A stretch of DNA of 64,000 bases from NCBI GenBank assembly GCA_037576195.1, contig CM075103.1, forward strand, positions 24,304,001-24,368,000, in the 5' to 3' direction. Source of the stretch: Phytoseiulus persimilis. Taxonomy: Eukaryota > Arthropoda > Arachnida > Mesostigmata > Phytoseiidae. Of this stretch, positions 1-10,954 are shown in pieces. The position numbers and the translations under genes were made by a program. The notes under the pieces were generated by a model, which worked only from the letters and a program-made list of their open reading frames with translations, searched no databases and was not told the DNA's origin. Each line of letters begins with the position of its first letter. Position 1 is the stretch's first letter.

Positions 1-844
1 ATTGGCATGTGTGTGAATGTGATAGCTTTGCGTCCTCATGAGAATACAGCGAAATCAAGCCAATTCCGATGACGAGGGAATGATCCAGGAGGAGATCCTG
101 AATCCTGCCATTGAGGAGATATTCCGAAAATTCCACCGTGAAAACCAAAGGATGCCGAAGCGGATCGAGCGGATATCCAGTATCGGGCCAGTGCTCTGAC
201 GTGAGTACGCAGAGTAACTTTGGGTTCCATGTGAACCGGAAGCGTGCTTCCAACTCCTCCTTCGAGGACAGCTTTCAGTACGATGGTTTTACGAAGATTA
301 TTGGGACAGGGATTAGGAACGGCATCCTGAACAATCCCTCCTTGTGACAAAGAATTGATCCAAGAGGAGATCGTGTTTGCCATTGAGAAGATACTCTGAG
401 GTTTCCACCTTATAATCAGAGGGAACTGGAGCGAATCGGGCATCGAATTCTCCTCCATGGGCCTCGGGAAGTATGGTTAGATCGTAACCTAGTCCTCCGC
501 CTCAAAGAAGTCTGGTTTTGGACGGCTACTTCGGATCGCCACGCGTGTTCTGTGTGTGTGTTATCGGTTATGGTCCCGCAATGATCCACGCGATGCGGGC
601 TCGAGACACCGGACCACAAATTTCAAGATCACTGTGGAACTTTCATTCTCGTTTTCCTCCGTTGAGGTGGGTTCGGGAGGCCTTCGAAAAGATCACCACT
701 ATCTATCTCCGGGTCCAACCGTACTATTTGAAACCGCACTAAATGGGGTACTCGATACATGGCAGTTCGACTTCGTGGATCTCCACCAGTTCCCAACCGA
801 TTTCAAACATGCATCCCGACCAAGGAAGAACCTTGGCTTGGGTT
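1..844. other. Unassigned sequence with a short direct repeat
   Basis: No recognisable coding domain on either strand; the open frames here are short and resemble no family I know. A segment of about 45 bases near 81-128 recurs imperfectly near 356-402: both copies begin GATCCA(A/G)GAGGAGATC and continue through GCCATTGAG(A/G)AGATA. The spacing is about 275 bases. This could be a decayed terminal or internal repeat of the Tigger-like element to the right, but no terminal inverted repeat could be matched. Confidence 0.3.
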
Positions 845-2069
845 CAGAGGCAGACTCGGTGATTCTTCGACCTCGCTCTTGCCGCGGATCAACCCTGGAA
901 ATATATTCTGCCAAGTCATCAACCATCCGAAGAAGCTTCGCTAGGTGGTCACTGGTGAGCTCCTCTGGTGGAACCTCGATACAGTCTTCGTCGTTCTCAG
1001 ACTCCTCGTGAGCTCGTTCTTGATCCATTCCGAAGAGCGTCTGATTGTCAAACCCGTCTGGTTTCCAAATTATTAGCTCTTCTATGGTCTCCGTATTCAC
1101 GTCATCTAGACCTCATTGCTTTGCGATTTCCACCCTGTTTCCAATAATCTCAGTACGTTGTTCCTTATTGTTGACTGACACACTCGCGCAATGTGGGAGA
1201 ATGATTTTCCAAACTGCTCTCATATTGTGTGCCGAGACCTCATCCCAGGCCTCGACTATGTTGACGACAACTTTCTTGATGTCGTATGTTTTCCTGAATT
1301 CGACCTACATAGGATCATCTCCCGTCGCGTCCTTGATAGTTTGGGACATCGTTCGGCGCCAGTAGTAAGCCTTGAAGGTTGAAATAACACCTTGGTCCAT
1401 GGGTTGGATCAAGGGGGTCGTATTTGACAGTCCCGTTTGATGACCCGGAGCATTAACCAGGAGTAGAAGGATTTTGAATCCGATTCTCTTCGTGCGACAG
1501 TATCTTTCTGTCGCTGGGCAGAAATAGTTGATGGACCAATCCTCGAAAAGAGCTTTTGTCATCCACGATTTTGGATCCGACCGCCAGAGCACAAACAGTG
1601 CCTCTTTGCGAATTTCCTTGAGAGCTCGAGGATTCTTTGCTCGGTAAACAAGCATCGGCTTCAGCTTGAAGTCTCCTGCTGTGTTGATGCCAAGATGGAG
1701 TGTCAGACGATCTTTTGCGATTTTGTGACCGTTGAAAAATTTTACGGTTAACGCTTCGAATGTTCAGGAGGGACTCTCCTCTAAGAAGAGCCCTGTTTCA
1801 TCTTGATTGAAGATCTGCTCATCCAAGTAGCCTTCTCTCTGGATCAGTTCTCCAAGTTACTCAGGGGATAGCGCAGCCGCTTAGTGGTCGGCGCTGGCGG
1901 ACTCGCCTTGAATGCGGATGTTGCGGAAGCCTGCTCGTTGCTTGAAACGATCGAACAATCCTCGACTTCCAACAAACGGTTCGGAGCCTGTCCCGTTTTC
2001 ATCTACATTGAATGTTCCGAGATCCTCGTGCAGACTCAAGGCTCCGCATGACACACTCGCACGAACCAC
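845..2069 (-). pseudogene. Tigger/pogo-like DDE transposase, decayed
   Basis: Reads right to left. Near 1881-2000 lies a CENPB-type DNA-binding segment (GLFDRFKQRAGFRNIRIQGE followed by SASAD). Near 1690-1740 come KIAKDRLTL and GINTAGDFKLKPMLVY, typical of the DDE_1 core, and near 1415-1500 the block LLLLVNAPGH...NTTPLIQPMDQGVISTFKAYY. The C-terminal acidic part is near 860-1100. Family members cut and paste DNA at TA sites using three Asp residues. Here the second Asp, normally in DNAPGH, reads Val, and the gap to the PMDQG Asp is about 12 residues shorter than usual. The frame is also broken several times. The family call is firm; the copy is dead. No terminal inverted repeats were found. 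Confidence 0.8.
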
Positions 2070-2642
2070 AATGCCCGAATCTTATATGTGCCGGGACTTG
2101 AGGTGTGAAACTTGACCCAGGAAGTTTCATTTGGCAACTAAGATCGGAACCATATCCGTTAACTCTGATTGTTGAAGGGATTTTTTCGAGGCTTACTCCA
2201 AAAAATAAAACTGTGGAGCCGAATGGGTTCCCTTCCCCTTCGAAAATAATGACTGGGGGATGACGTCAATGAAACCTACAATAGGGGGTACAGAGTGAGA
2301 GTCAGCCAAGATAGTGGAAATTATCGACTCAGAAAGCGATTCGGAGAGGAATCGAGACGCGGTGAACGAGGAGCGGGGAAAAAGGCGCATTCGATGACGG
2401 TTACTGAAAGTGAACTCCGGTTCCTGGAGAAAAACAGAGAGAAAGTTTGAGGTGAAGACGGCCAAAGAAAAATACGAGCGGAACGAGGGCCTGGGAGGAA
2501 AGCACCAGCGACGTGAACCCTCATAGACCGGTGAAACGCGGACTTCACCGATCTGTTCTATGGCAGTCTTCAGGATACTACCCTCTTCAGTTTCAGTTTC
2601 AGATCTCTTTATTCATGAATAAAGGTTTATACAAGTCTGGCT
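2070..2642. other. Unassigned; contains a perfect 18-bp palindrome
   Basis: No recognisable coding region. At 2607-2624 the sequence CTTTATTCATGAATAAAG is a perfect palindrome that places an AATAAA polyadenylation hexamer on each strand. It lies just upstream of the Helentron fragment beginning near 2643. Whether it is a working signal is unknown. Confidence 0.4.
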
Positions 2643-3582
2643 TTGTTGAATGACGTCAGGAGTAGAGGTTGTGGAGGTGGCAACTTTGACGAGATCGTAT
2701 TTGAATACTATAAAAATCTACAACAACAGTTGGTTTACGTCGCTATGTCGAGAGTGAAAACGGTCGAAGGCTTATTCTTGAGAACGCCCGATGATTGTCC
2801 CGAAAAATTCCATCATTCGAAACAAACGACCGCTCCTCAAATGGTACAATTTCGAACGGAACTACAACGTTTGAGTAATCACCGATTCAAAACTCAAGAT
2901 CATCAACTATTAGAACGAATGGATTCTGCGACCACGATCCTAATGTCATGCAACGTCCAAAGTTTGCCAGCACACGCATTGGATGTCACAAGCGACAAAG
3001 TATACAAGCGATCCACAGTTTTCTGTCTCAGTGGAACTCGGAATGATAACTACAAAGTAATCATGCTAGATGATTTCAACCTCGTGACACGAAACAGGAT
3101 ACAACACAGAACTGGTGGAGTTGCTATTTACGAACGGATAGGAGCACCCATGCAAGCAATTCCCACAATTACGCCAGATCTCATCGATGAAGATCATGGT
3201 GACATTTGTGCCTGTTTAATACTTCTACGTAACCAACTAACCGTCATTGTGACAGTATATATAAATCCGGGAACATCGTTCGAACTCATTAAAGAGTTCC
3301 TACTGAAATATGACCATATTCTGTCCCTTGGTGTACAAAACTCCACTAATTCCATGGGGTGATTTAAACTGGAACTTGTAAGACCCCCTCAAAAAGGAAA
3401 TAATTATCGAATTCATGGAAAATCAATTCGATCTTGAACTATTGACCGATCCTGAGACATCGACAACGCGTGGCCAAACATGCATCGATATTATATCCTC
3501 AAGAGGCAACCGAGATTGCTCCTGTGATACACGCATAAGCTATTTCAGTCATCATAACCCGGTATTCACTTTCCTGAAATAA
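2643..3582 (+). pseudogene. Helentron helicase C-terminus fused to endonuclease, fragment
   Basis: The fragment starts inside the last PIF1-type helicase motifs (QQQLVYVAMSRVKTVEGLFL) and runs into an endonuclease/exonuclease/phosphatase domain (MSCNVQSLPAHALD, TGGVAIYER, VYINPGTS). The first frame stops at 3362. Shifting one base gives GDLNWNL, then a TAA, then a further stretch ending RISYFSHHNPVFTF at 3582. The layout is collinear with the fuller copy at 35427-36742, of which it is a clearly diverged relative. A helicase with a C-terminal apurinic-type endonuclease is characteristic of the Helentron (Helitron2) branch. This copy lacks the Rep half and all upstream helicase motifs, has one frameshift plus one stop, and is inactive. 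Confidence 0.85.
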
Positions 3583-4498
3583 TTGTAACCGATTTTCTAA
3601 CCTTCAAATGCCAATTCGATGAACGCCCGTCAACGTTCCGGAGCACTGAAGATAAGACTGTCGATAATGAATTGAGGGGGGTTGCAGGCGGACGCACTCG
3701 AGAAATTTAGGATACATGTCACCGCCATCGCCGGAAAATCTCGATGCGCTGAAGCATTTCCCCCTCTCGAGGGGGTGGAACACACCCCCTCAAAAATTGT
3801 TGTCCCTCGCGTTTCTGCGCCCCGGTTCAACCCGTGGATGAACCGTTCCTGGTTTTTTTTTCCGGCTGATACACAGGGAGGCCCCTTTAATTAGAGATTC
3901 CGTATTCCCTGTGTCACTTGAGGACTTTCGAGTCGACTTTTTCAGTACTTACCGTCGAACCCCAGAAGATTGGACAGTCGACTTCAACGGATCCAGATCG
4001 ATAACTCAACACCGGAAGCAGGGTTCAGCGCCGTTGTCCTGTCAAGTGATCCACGGTGTTCGGGAAGAGCGGGACTCAAGGAAGTCAACATGGGCGTGGG
4101 AACGAGGACCCGATATTTCTTGCTCATCGGCTTGGCTGGGTTCCCTTCGTTTAGGAGGATTTGCTGGATCTTGAAGTCGTGCTCGTCGTGCTTGGGATGG
4201 TTCATCATCTCGAATATGCTCACATGTGGCGATCTTGTCTTCTTGGTGGGGGCGTTGTGCCATCCTTCCAGATGGTTTCTTGTGCGGCTGCCGAACCTTC
4301 TGTGGTTATCCGTGGGATCTGTGAGTTAGTTACTGAAAGGAGGATATATTGAGTAATTGTATCAGTCAATGTGTCAGAGGGCTTCATTGGGATCTCAATA
4401 AAGAATCAAATCGCAACCATGATGATTCCAGAGGGAGCGCGGGTGAGTGGGGCTCTCTAGCCAAGTTCGGATGTAGTATTCTTCGTACACATCACTGC
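3583..4498. other. Non-coding tail with stacked hairpins
   Basis: No coding region recognised. There are three hairpins in about 150 bases. The arms GAGGGGGTG and CACCCCCTC (3769-3777, 3783-3791) enclose five bases. CGGTTCA and TGAACCG (3823-3829, 3839-3845) enclose nine. ACACAGGGA and TCCCTGTGT (3871-3879, 3906-3914) enclose 26. They lie 190-330 bases downstream of the endonuclease fragment, where a rolling-circle element would be expected to keep its 3' hairpin. That link is inferred from position only. The stretch from about 3920 to 4498 shows nothing I can assign. Confidence 0.4.
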
Positions 4499-6350
4499 TT
4501 ACTTGTTCGGGAGTAGGAAGTACGCTAAGGGCATCATCCGGCCCTTGAAGATGCCATGTAAGGAGTCCAGCTGGCTGACGAGCGAGGGAAAGACCGTGAA
4601 GGTTCTATCCATGAAGACACAGGAAGCCTCGCATAGAACTTTCAGTGTTTCCTCGGTGCAGAAGCCCAACGTTCGATCTTTTTGGACCGTCATCCACTGC
4701 CAAGAAATTCCCTTCATTCTCGGTTCTGGTCCAAGGAACCTCCAAGTCGATTTCAGCCAGCGTTTTCGGGAGCGCAGGCCGGCTGTGAGAGCGGTGTCTT
4801 CGCAAGCACGATTATGATTATTATTCATGGTCATAATCATGATTATGATTATACCCATCTCTGCTCTCGGGTATTATTAATCAACTACACCCTCTACCCA
4901 TGCAAGACTGATAATTCGAATGATTTCGACTGAATGAATAATACTCATGAGGACTGGCTCCAGCCATGGCAGTCGAGATCTGATGAAATCAAGAGAGGTA
5001 ATAGTTCGGGTTGATGTCATCAATGTAAGCGAACGTCGTAGTGGTTATTTGTGTCCAAACATTCGCATTATCAAACACTCATCAGATAGGATAAGACCTT
5101 TATTTTCGAAATCGAGGACTCCACAGAGGAGAAGTTATTGGGGTGTCGAAAGACAGCTGTCAGCCCAGGCAAGGTAATCTCGGTGCTTCCTCTGCTCCTC
5201 GAGGATTATTTCGTCGCCCGTTTCGAGTAACCTCAGGATCTCCTCCAACTTTGCCGACGGACTCTCCGGCTGTTCGATTATCTCCGTTTGTTGGGAATCC
5301 AGCAGATCGAACAAGCTTTGATCTGGGTGGAAGAAGTTGATCGGGGGCCCACTACACTTGGCCTCGCTGCCTCCATGATGGACGCTGTAATTTTCCGACG
5401 GCACGTTTTCCGTATCACTCCGCTCCATCTCCGAGCTTTCCATGTAGACGGTATCGAACTCCGTGTCCGCTCCGCTCAATTCCATATCCGAGCTCTCCAT
5501 GGAGTCGGTATCGGACTCCGTGTCTGCATAACTCCGCTCCATATCCGAGCCCTCCATGCAGTCGGTATCGGACTCCGTGTCTGCATAACTTCGCTCCATA
5601 TCCGAGCTCTCGAAGCACTCGGTAGCGGACTCCGTGTCCGTATACGAGCTGCTCATGTCGTCTGTATCGGACTCCGTGTCGGCGACGTAACCAGAGTCTG
5701 GAGCGGAACCAGCGTCACATCCGTCTGATTCGATCACGACGGAGCTCACGAACCAGGGCACGTTCGTATCCATATCACCTTCAGGACATTTGCGTTCCTT
5801 AGGCACCAGAGATGTCGAGGCTGGACCATTGATTCTGGTTGGATATGGCTGTTGGAGCTCCAGGCGGTGAGCACTGCAAATGGTGTTCATTGTGAAGTTC
5901 GGAGCTACAATGTAGTCAGACGCAAACTCTCGAGTGAAGCGAAGCAGGCGCATCCAGCGCGTTTTATGCCTCTCTCGCGGTTGCGATGCTCTTTCTCTCA
6001 CTGTGTGCATCTCGCCGAATTCCTCCGGAAGCCCGATCCATGATTTCGAAGTTTGATTCAATCTCAACCAGGCTGTTCCGCTCTTGATCAGATATGCAGG
6101 ACCTCGGCAGGTACCCAGAAAGACCGCAACAGCAGATTCAGCTGCTGCGCCCCTGTATCGAGAGCAGCGAGGTTCCCGTTTGGAGCCCCAGATGCTCTGG
6201 GTATTTGAAACGAAACGAGGCCCGTCCAACATTCCGTGATTGCGCACATTCCATACATCCATCGCATGGTTGAACTGTCTGAACGAAGTGGGAAATGGTG
6301 GCATGGGGACATGGCCTAGGTTGGGGGAGCTCACGACGAACCCCTCAAGA
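4497..6350 (-). repeat. Tandem duplicated block, copy 1 (MULE fragment plus acidic-repeat ORF)
   Basis: About 1.85 kb that is closely repeated at 6551-8346, with an offset of about 2,055 bases at the left end. The left boundary lies at ACTTGTTCGGGAGTAGGAAG. The right boundary lies just after CCTAGGTTGGGGGAGCTCA and CCCCTCAAGAGCTC. Copies differ by scattered substitutions and by length in the acidic-repeat segment. About 200 bases (6351-6550), continuing the MULE-like frame, separate the two copies. Confidence 0.8.
4499..4858 (-). pseudogene. MULE-like transposase fragment, copy 1
   Basis: The translated segment contains TLGFCTEETLKVLCEASCVF, then MDRTFTVFPSLVSQLDSLHG and MMPLAYFLLPNK. This matches the start of the DDE core of MULE-type transposases found in animals, where the first catalytic Asp sits in a DGTF motif before F.Q...IHG and P..YALL. 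In this copy DGTF reads DRTF. Only about 120 residues remain and the other catalytic residues are not visible. The segment is part of a duplicated block; its partner is at 6455-6859. Confidence 0.65.
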
Positions 6351-6394
6351 GCTCGTCGAATCTCAGGAGGGAGCTCCTGAAAAAACTTATTCAT
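5135..6394 (-). CDS. Acidic-repeat protein of unknown function, copy 1
   Basis: Open frame of 419 codons; I do not recognise the family. The N-terminal half is mixed and contains WNVRNHGMLDGPRFVSNTQS. Residues about 215-340 hold repeats of roughly 20 residues built on (D/T)ADTESDTD.MESSDMERS, very rich in Asp, Glu, Ser and Thr. The C-terminus (LLETGDEIILEEQRKHRDYL) looks helical. The frame begins 60 bases downstream, on the same strand, of the MULE-like fragment at 6455-6859, so its first part could be a degenerate C-terminal portion of that transposase. It is duplicated at 7189-8247. Codon-level decay is mild, with no internal stop over 1.26 kb. It may be a real element-encoded protein or a chance long frame. 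Confidence 0.45.
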   Translation of the reverse strand: MNKFFQELPPEIRRALEGFVVSSPNLGHVPMPPFPTSFRQFNHAMDVWNVRNHGMLDGPRFVSNTQSIWGSKREPRCSRYRGAAAESAVAVFLGTCRGPAYLIKSGTAWLRLNQTSKSWIGLPEEFGEMHTVRERASQPRERHKTRWMRLLRFTREFASDYIVAPNFTMNTICSAHRLELQQPYPTRINGPASTSLVPKERKCPEGDMDTNVPWFVSSVVIESDGCDAGSAPDSGYVADTESDTDDMSSSYTDTESATECFESSDMERSYADTESDTDCMEGSDMERSYADTESDTDSMESSDMELSGADTEFDTVYMESSEMERSDTENVPSENYSVHHGGSEAKCSGPPINFFHPDQSLFDLLDSQQTEIIEQPESPSAKLEEILRLLETGDEIILEEQRKHRDYLAWADSCLSTPQ

Positions 6395-6454
6395 TCGTGC
6401 GAGAAATGTTCAACCATGGGACCCCTGTGAGTGTAGAGCCTCCGGTTGGACGGC

Positions 6455-6859
6455 TCAGATCTGAGCGATCTCAGGTGATCCACGAGAATCTCGATCCATC
6501 CGGTCCTCGAGAGCTCTCCGCAGAAGTCTGCGGAAGCTTTCCCAGAACTCTGCTTCCTTGTTCGGGAGTAGGAAGTACGCTAAGGGCATCATCTGGGCCT
6601 TGAATAAGCCATGTAAGGAGTCCAGCTGGCTGACGAGCGAGGGAAAGACCGTGAAGGTTCCATCCATGAAGACACAGGAAACCTCACATAGAACTTTCAG
6701 TGTTTCCTCGGTGCAGAAGCTCAACGTTCGATCGTTTGAACCGTCATCCACTGCCAAGAAACTCTCTTCATTCTCGGTTCTGGTCCAAGGACCCTCCAAG
6801 TCGATTTCAGTCAGCGTTTTCGGGAGCGCAGGCCGGCTGTGAGAGCGGTGTCTTCGCAA
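6455..6859 (-). pseudogene. MULE-like transposase fragment, copy 2
   Basis: Same family as the fragment at 4499-4858 but longer at its C-terminal side. It keeps the DGTF form of the motif with the presumed first catalytic Asp (VFMDGTFTVFPSLVSQLDSL) and continues past FLLPNK into EAEFWESFRRLLRRALEDRM. The frame stops at 6455, shortly before the acidic-repeat frame at 6394. No second Asp, zinc-binding CXH or third acidic residue could be placed, so the core is incomplete. Confidence 0.65.
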
Positions 6860-8346
6860 GCACGATTATGATTATTATTCATAGTCATAGTCATGATTAT
6901 GATTATACCCATCTCTGCTCTCGGGTATTATTAATCAACTACACCCTCTATCCATGCAAGACTGATGATTCGAATGATTTCGACTGAATGAATAATACTC
7001 ATGAGGACTGGCTCCAGCCATGGCAGTCGAGATCTGATGAAATCAAGAGAGGTAATAGTTCGGGTTGATGTCATCAATGTAAGCGAACGTCGTAGTGGTT
7101 ATTTCTGTCCAAACACTCGCATTATCAAACACTCATCAGATAGGATAAGACCTTTATTTCCGAAATCGAGGACTCCACAGAGGAGAAGTTATTGGGGTGT
7201 CGAGAGACAGCTATCAGCCCAGGCAAGGTATTCTCGGTGCTTCCTCTGCTCCTCGAGGATTATTTCGTCGCCCGTTTCGAGTAACCTCAGGATCTCCTCC
7301 AACTTTGCCGACGGACTCTCCTGCTGTTCGATTATCTCCGTCTGTTGGGAATCCAGTAGATCGAACAAGCTTCGATCTGGCTGGAAGAAGTTGATTGGGG
7401 GCCCGCTACACTTAGCCTCTCTGCCTCCATGATGGACGTTGTCGTTATCCGACGGCACGCTCTCCGCATCACTCCGCCCCATCTCCGAGCTTTCCATGTA
7501 GTCGGTATCGAACTCCGTGTCCGCTACGCTCAATTCCATATCCGAGCTCTCCATGCAGTCGGTATCGGACTCCGTGTCTGCATCACTTTGCTCCATATCC
7601 GAGCTCTCGATGCATTCGGTGGCGGACTCCGTGTCCGTATACGAGCTGCTCATGTCGTCTGTATCGGACTCCGTATCAGCGACGTAACCAGAGTCTGGAG
7701 CGGAACCAGCGTCACATCCGTCTGCTTCGATCACGATGAAGCTCACGAACCAGGGCACGTTCGTATCCATATCACCTTCAGGACAGTTGCGTTCCTTGGG
7801 CACCAGAGATGTCGAGGCTGGACCATTGATTCTGGTTGGATATGGCTGTTGGAGCTCCAGGCGGTGAGCACTGCAAATGGTGTTCATTGTGAAGTTCGGA
7901 GCTACAATGTAGTCAGACGCAAACTCTCGAGTGAAGCGGAGCAGGCGCACCCAGCGCGTTTTATGCCTCTCTCGCGGTTGCGATGCTCTTTCTCTCACGG
8001 TGTGCATCTCGCCGAAAGCCCGATCCATGATTTCGAAGTTTGATTCAATCTCAAACGGGCGCTTCCGCTCCCGATCAGATATGCACGACATCGGCAGGTA
8101 CTCAGAAAAACCGCAACAGCAGATTCCGCTGCTGCGCCCCTGTATCGAGAGCAGCAACGTCCCCGTTTGGAACCCTAGATGCTCTGGGTATCTGAAAGGG
8201 AACGAGGCCTGTTCAACATTCCGTGATTGAGCGCACACTCCATACATTCATCGGATGATTGAATTGTCTGAAAGAAGGGGGATATGCTGGCGTGGGGACA
8301 TGGCCTAGGTTGGGGGAGCTCAGAACGAACCCCTCAAGAGCTCCTT
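6551..8346 (-). repeat. Tandem duplicated block, copy 2
   Basis: Partner of the block at 4497-6350. Both share the MULE fragment, an AT-rich spacer with GATTATGATTAT runs, and the acidic-repeat frame. After 8346 the sequence changes abruptly (CCACCATCTGCGCATCTGCG). About 80 bases further right the truncated gypsy element begins, so the duplication may have removed that element's 3' end. Confidence 0.8.
7189..8247 (-). CDS. Acidic-repeat protein of unknown function, copy 2
   Basis: 352-codon frame with the same composition and C-terminus (ending SCLSTPQ) as the copy at 5135-6394. It carries fewer acidic repeats, which suggests repeat loss or gain by slippage or unequal exchange. The N-terminus differs because of a frameshift: the segment matching the start of copy 1 (SSPNLGHVP...SFRQFNHPMNVW) lies in the neighbouring frame at 8213-8422. 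No known domain is visible and no function is proposed. Confidence 0.4.
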   Translation of the reverse strand: MYGVCAQSRNVEQASFPFRYPEHLGFQTGTLLLSIQGRSSGICCCGFSEYLPMSCISDRERKRPFEIESNFEIMDRAFGEMHTVRERASQPRERHKTRWVRLLRFTREFASDYIVAPNFTMNTICSAHRLELQQPYPTRINGPASTSLVPKERNCPEGDMDTNVPWFVSFIVIEADGCDAGSAPDSGYVADTESDTDDMSSSYTDTESATECIESSDMEQSDADTESDTDCMESSDMELSVADTEFDTDYMESSEMGRSDAESVPSDNDNVHHGGREAKCSGPPINFFQPDRSLFDLLDSQQTEIIEQQESPSAKLEEILRLLETGDEIILEEQRKHREYLAWADSCLSTPQ

Positions 8347-8428
8347 GAAGCCACCATCTGCGCATCTGCGCGGACCCTCCTCGCGTCTTGAGTGATGTGA
8401 CCGCTACACAATCTGACACCACTACGAA

Positions 8429-9577
8429 TCATTGACCGTATAGATAATGTCGCAATCGTTCCATGCTCCACACTACCGCAAGTTGTTCTAGTTTCGTGGA
8501 ATGGTAATTTTTCTCCGATTCCGACAGCTTCCTACTGATCGCGTAGCACATTTTCAATGTTCCGTTCACCTCCTGCATGAGCATCCCTGCTAGTCCTACG
8601 CAGCTTGCATCGGTGTGTAATTCCGTTCTCCTTCCTGGTACGAATCTTTCCAACACTGGATCCCTCAGTAACATGGTTTTCAGTTGTCTGAATGCTTCAT
8701 CGCACTTCGGTGACCACACGAACTTCGCTCCTTTCTTCAATAGTTCCGTCAGTGGGTTTGCCATGGTTGAATAGTTCCATACGAATCTTCGGAAAAACGA
8801 CGTTAGTCCTAAGAACTTCCTCACTCCGTTGACGTCTGTCGGTGCTGCGAATCGCTCAATTGTCTCCCACTTCACTCCTCCCGGTTGTACTCCCCTCTTT
8901 GAAAGTTTGGATCCCAAGAATTGGACCACTCCTCTGAAGAATTTGCATTTTCCCAACCGAATCGTCAATCCTGCATTTCTCAGTGCCTTCATTATTTTCT
9001 CGATCTGTTCCGGATGCTCCAAGTAATCGTCCGACGCTGTGATTGAGTCGTCCAGGAATGGAAACGCTTGTTGCTTTCCGACCATGTCTCTGACTTGCAC
9101 CATCAGTTCTCGAAATTTCGAGGGCGCGTTACACAGTCCCATCATGAGGACCTTCGGCTCATAGTGTCCCTCCTTCGTGACGAATGCTGCTTTCTCTGAA
9201 GCCCTCGTTGTCATCGGTATTTGGAAATATCCCCACGCCAAGTCGAATGTTGAGTACAGTCATTTGCCTCCAACCCAGTCCAATATGTCGTCGATGATGG
9301 GTAGTGGGTGACTGCGTTTCACTGTTTGCGCGTTCAGTTCCCTGTAGTCTATGACCATCCTCCAGCCGCCATCCGCTTTCCTCACCAGCAACACTGGACT
9401 CGCATACTCTGACTTCGACCTCTCTATCATAATCGCGTCTTTTAGTTGCGCTATTATTTCGCTCAAGGCCTTATTCTCAGCTTCTGACAATCTATACGGC
9501 TTACACCTGACCGGTCTGCTATCTTTCACTCCGTCTATGTCGAATTCTGTGAGGTCCGTTCTCCCTAGTTCCCTCAT
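8429..9577 (-). pseudogene. Gypsy reverse transcriptase and RNase H
   Basis: One continuous frame with a single TGA at 9260-9262, at a position just after the conserved GGK. Reverse transcriptase motifs in order are ASPVLLVRKADGGWRMVIDY, ELNAQTVKRSHPLPIIDDIL, FDLAWGYFQIPM, the active-site box FPFLDDSITAS (both catalytic Asp present), and FLGSKLSKRGV. RNase H follows with LHTDASCVGLAGMLMQ and SEKNYHSTKLEQLAVVW. The reading frame ends at HYLYGQ, about where RNase H ends, and integrase is missing. One stop in an otherwise well-kept domain suggests moderate age. Confidence 0.9.
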
Positions 9578-10696
9578 TGAAGTTGCGATGGCTTCACGAT
9601 TCTAATTGAGTATTCCAAGCTACTTGGTCCTGTAGGTTTGCGGTACACTGGGTTCCACGTCGATGTCTTATTCCCGTATGCTATCTTCTTCACTCGCCTC
9701 GACTCTCTTCACTTGTGCCACCTTGCTGTCCTCTTAGGTCCTCTTCAGTTTGAAAAACTTTTCTTCCCCGTTGATTTTTCCTCGCGCGACCACTGTGCCC
9801 TCGTTCAGGATGATCTTTGTATCCCCCACATTTGCAAGTGGAACTACTAATTCACCATCTCTCACTTCGCATAATGCTCCCCATCAAGGTTCCTGATCGA
9901 TCACGAGCGTTCCTTCATTTTTCTCTATCGGGATCGTCGTGACCATCGAGACTGATTGTGGTTCCAACGTCACCATGGCTTTTAGTCTCAGTTGGACCTT
10001 CACGTCCTCCTCCGGTGAGATGTTCGCGATTTTTTCGAACGCTTCTCCCTTCAAAATCCATGATCGCCCTTCGCAGTACACCGTTACGAGCCCTCTATCC
10101 AACAGATCCTCTCCTAGCAATATTTCTCTTTCACTCATTGCCCCCGTCGGTAGGATGGTGATTGTTACCTCTTTCAACTGCAATCCATCCACTTCTAACA
10201 GAATTTTTGTTTGCCCCACTGGGTCACATGAGCCCTCTCCTATCCCGCGGATACTTCTAACTGGTCTTGGGCTTCGTACCAATCCGAGTTCTTCCGCTGA
10301 CTTCTCTGAAATGATGCTGAGCTCTGCTTCCGTGTTTACTCTGGCTGGCCATTCTTTACCGTTGACCGTTACTTTCTCTAATCCTCTCTGCCGTTCCGAA
10401 TCCACTGGTTCGATCTGCTCGAAACTCCACTCCCTCTTGACTTGTCTGACATTCTTTTGCCCTCTCTCATGACTTCCGCTATTTCTTCCTCCATAACTCC
10501 CTCCTTCCGCTGGCGTTGCCGCTCTTGGTTGATAATTTGTAGTCGGCTCCCTTGTCGGCGGCCCCCAGGTTCCTTGACGGTCTCGCGGTGCTCGGTCTCT
10601 GCTTGCCGCTGCGTCTCTCCATGTCGATTCCCTCATTGGCGGTCTTGTGTGACTCTTTTGGTCCCTTCCGCTGTCAGGTGCTGTTGGCGCCGGCAA
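9578..10696 (-). pseudogene. Gypsy aspartic protease region and linker to RT
   Basis: The retropepsin signature normally reads (V/L)DTGAE.S.I. Here it reads VNTEAELSIIS, so the catalytic Asp is Asn and the neighbouring Gly is Glu. Flanking features fit: the arginine- and glycine-rich N-terminal linker, LGLVRSPRPVRSIRG, and EILLGEDLLDRGLV. From 9884 to 9578 the frame continues with several stops but keeps recognisable text (ELVVPLANVGDTKIILNEGT, VVARGKINGEEKFFKL), as between protease and RT in gypsy polyproteins. The upstream junction with gag (10697-10954) keeps a CX2C half-knuckle (CFICNKE). Confidence 0.8.
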
Positions 10697-10954
10697 CCTC
10701 TCTCTGACGTTCTCCTGAAGATCCTCCTAAATTTTTCGTGGCGTGTGTTCCGGATTCTCGGTAGTCTACGGGCTCTCCTTGTTGCAGATGAAGCACGTTG
10801 GTCTCGCCTCGAATCTATTTCCTGTTCCGATTGGTGATGATCTCACTCGACTTATCCTCCTTCGATCCACCTCCATCGTTTCTTCGATGTCCTGCACTAA
10901 TTCCGTCGTATTTTTATGCTCTTTCCCCCTCATTATGTGTATCATAAATGTGTA

